Shown piece after piece: positions 5,153 through 6,126 of a stretch of DNA of 6,126 nt. Numbering within the stretch: position 1 is the first letter of the stretch; each line of letters begins with the position of its first letter. This stretch comes from Nitrospinae bacterium RIFCSPLOWO2_12_FULL_45_22 (GTDB lineage Bacteria > 2-12-FULL-45-22): positions 1 through 6,126 of the forward strand of contig MHDQ01000175.1 in the NCBI GenBank assembly GCA_001803565.1, in the 5' to 3' direction. A program made the position numbers and the translations under genes. The notes below the pieces were generated by a model. The model ran no database searches. It had not been told where the DNA came from and saw only the letters and a list, made by a program, of their open reading frames with translations.

Positions 5153-6126
5153 ATGAAGATAGCACGGCCTATCCGGGGGGAGAGGGGAAGTATCCTGGTT
5201 ATTACCGCCCTGTCCCTGGTAGCACTGGTAGGGTTTGTGGGCCTTGCCCTGGATCTGGGCCATTTGTATGTAGTTAAAACCGAGCTGCAAAATGCGGCTG
5301 ACGCAGCCGCCCTGGCAGCCGCCGAAATGATGGACAAGAGTACAGACAGTTTAATTAATGGCCGGGCAGCCGCTATGGCAGTACCTAATAAATTCAACTT
5401 CCAAAAGCAGGATGTGTCCATTGCTTCGACGAATGTCACTTTTTCTGCCCAATTATCCGGGCCATATGTTGGGGCGGAGGCGGCTGATCCTGCCACCACC
5501 CGGTTTGTCAGGGTTGCCATAAGCCCTCAAGCTATTGACCTCTGGTTTGCCCCGGTTTTAGAAATACTATCTGCCCAGGTACCAGCTATGGCGGTTGCCG
5601 GTCCCAGCTCAGCCCTGCAAGAGGCATGTGATCTGATACCACTGGCGGTATGTGAAGATACGACAAGATGCAATTTTGCTGATCCAGATGATCCTTTAGC
5701 ATGCCCTGACCCCGAGTTCGTCCCGGGAGAGATGTATACGGTCAAACTCCCTCCCGCTGGTTTTAATGAAGCTAGTCCAGGAAACTATTTAGTCTTAGAT
5801 TTTGGCGGGAGCGGATTTGCCGATGTAAGAGAGTGGATAGCAGGTGGCTATACCGGGTGTGAAGAGTTGGGCGATGGTATTACCACCCAACCAGGACAAG
5901 GGGCTGGGCCGGTATCTCAGGGTTTTAATACCCGCTTTGGAGAGTATAAAGGGGGACTATCCGAGGCTGATTATTCGCATGATACCGATGTAAGTGCGCC
6001 TATCTCCTACTCTGCTTATACAAATGGCGCTGATAATCCCCACGGTGATGGAGAATTTGGGAGACGGGTCCTGGCCGTCCCCCTGGTGGATTGTACCAAC
6101 TGGGATGGCGGTAAAAATCCCGTAAC
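5153..6126 (+). CDS. tadG: TadG-related pilus assembly protein (3' end outside window)
   Basis: The reading frame is open from the ATG at 5153 to the window end: 324 codons plus two bases, with no stop reached. The N-terminus is the typical TadE/G-like (Pfam Tad) module: a basic start with RGERGSILV, a transmembrane helix (about 13-34), then DLGHLYVVKTELQNAADAAALAAA (34-57). The rest should be extracytoplasmic. It contains cysteines at 159, 167, 173, 184, 236 and 314, possibly disulfide-bonded, and a Gly-rich region (about 216-270). At the edge the FGRRVLAVPLVDC stretch resembles the C-terminal part of Tad-like proteins with a DUF2134/Tad_C region. There is no Glu five residues after a processing Gly, so it is unlikely to be cleaved like a pseudopilin. 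GGGAGG at 5138-5143, 9 nt upstream, supports the start. Assignment to TadG rather than another Tad-domain paralogue is likely but not certain. Confidence 0.87.
   Translation, partial: MKIARPIRGERGSILVITALSLVALVGFVGLALDLGHLYVVKTELQNAADAAALAAAEMMDKSTDSLINGRAAAMAVPNKFNFQKQDVSIASTNVTFSAQLSGPYVGAEAADPATTRFVRVAISPQAIDLWFAPVLEILSAQVPAMAVAGPSSALQEACDLIPLAVCEDTTRCNFADPDDPLACPDPEFVPGEMYTVKLPPAGFNEASPGNYLVLDFGGSGFADVREWIAGGYTGCEELGDGITTQPGQGAGPVSQGFNTRFGEYKGGLSEADYSHDTDVSAPISYSAYTNGADNPHGDGEFGRRVLAVPLVDCTNWDGGKNPV

Noticed and set aside
5149-5745. Minus-strand open frames opposite the TadG-like gene
   Set aside because: They are shadows of a coding region with clear Tad-domain content on the + strand.

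Overview
This window is part of a Tad/Flp (type IVc) pilus assembly locus. Five genes plus the start of the last lie on the + strand and most of the window is coding. A secretin and two further predicted exported or membrane-anchored proteins show that the host has an outer membrane (diderm). Gene content and the unusual AAA ATPase resemble tad loci I know from Deltaproteobacteria (Desulfobacterota), Nitrospirota, Planctomycetota and similar, often uncultured, lineages. The sequence alone does not fix the phylum. Base composition is moderate, and most genes have strong Shine-Dalgarno sites.

Layout: (1) positions 1-117 hold repeat-like sequence, including a pair of CTGGATCCAG palindromes, which overlaps the 5' end of the first gene and makes its start uncertain. 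(2) A CpaA/TadV prepilin peptidase (10-702) is translationally coupled by an ATGA overlap to (3) a 439-residue AAA+ ATPase with an N-terminal winged-helix-like region (699-2018). (4) A 273-bp gap (2019-2291) contains a good sigma70-like promoter followed by a nested palindromic repeat built of 8-bp units. If the promoter is real, this repeat becomes the leader of the downstream transcript. (5) CpaB/RcpC (2292-3113), then a 177-bp gap with degenerate 6-bp repeats. (6) CpaC/RcpA secretin (3291-4763), then an 81-bp gap with similar 6-bp repeats. (7) A small predicted exported protein of unknown function (4845-5129). (8) A TadG-related protein (5153 onward), cut by the window end.

How they work together: CpaA would process the Flp prepilin, which is not in the window. 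CpaC forms the outer-membrane channel and CpaB is its periplasmic partner. The TadG-like protein is a membrane-anchored component with a large extracytoplasmic part. The small exported protein sits between secretin and TadG and may belong to the same envelope complex. The motor ATPase (CpaF/TadA), platform proteins (TadB/TadC), CpaE and flp are absent and probably lie outside the window. The AAA+ ATPase is not the pilus motor and its role is open.

The less ordinary parts are the AAA+ ATPase inside a pilus operon, the promoter-plus-palindrome leader before cpaB, and repeat-like sequence in each of the three larger gaps. I see no RNA genes, CRISPR array, transposase or prophage genes, and no clear terminator.
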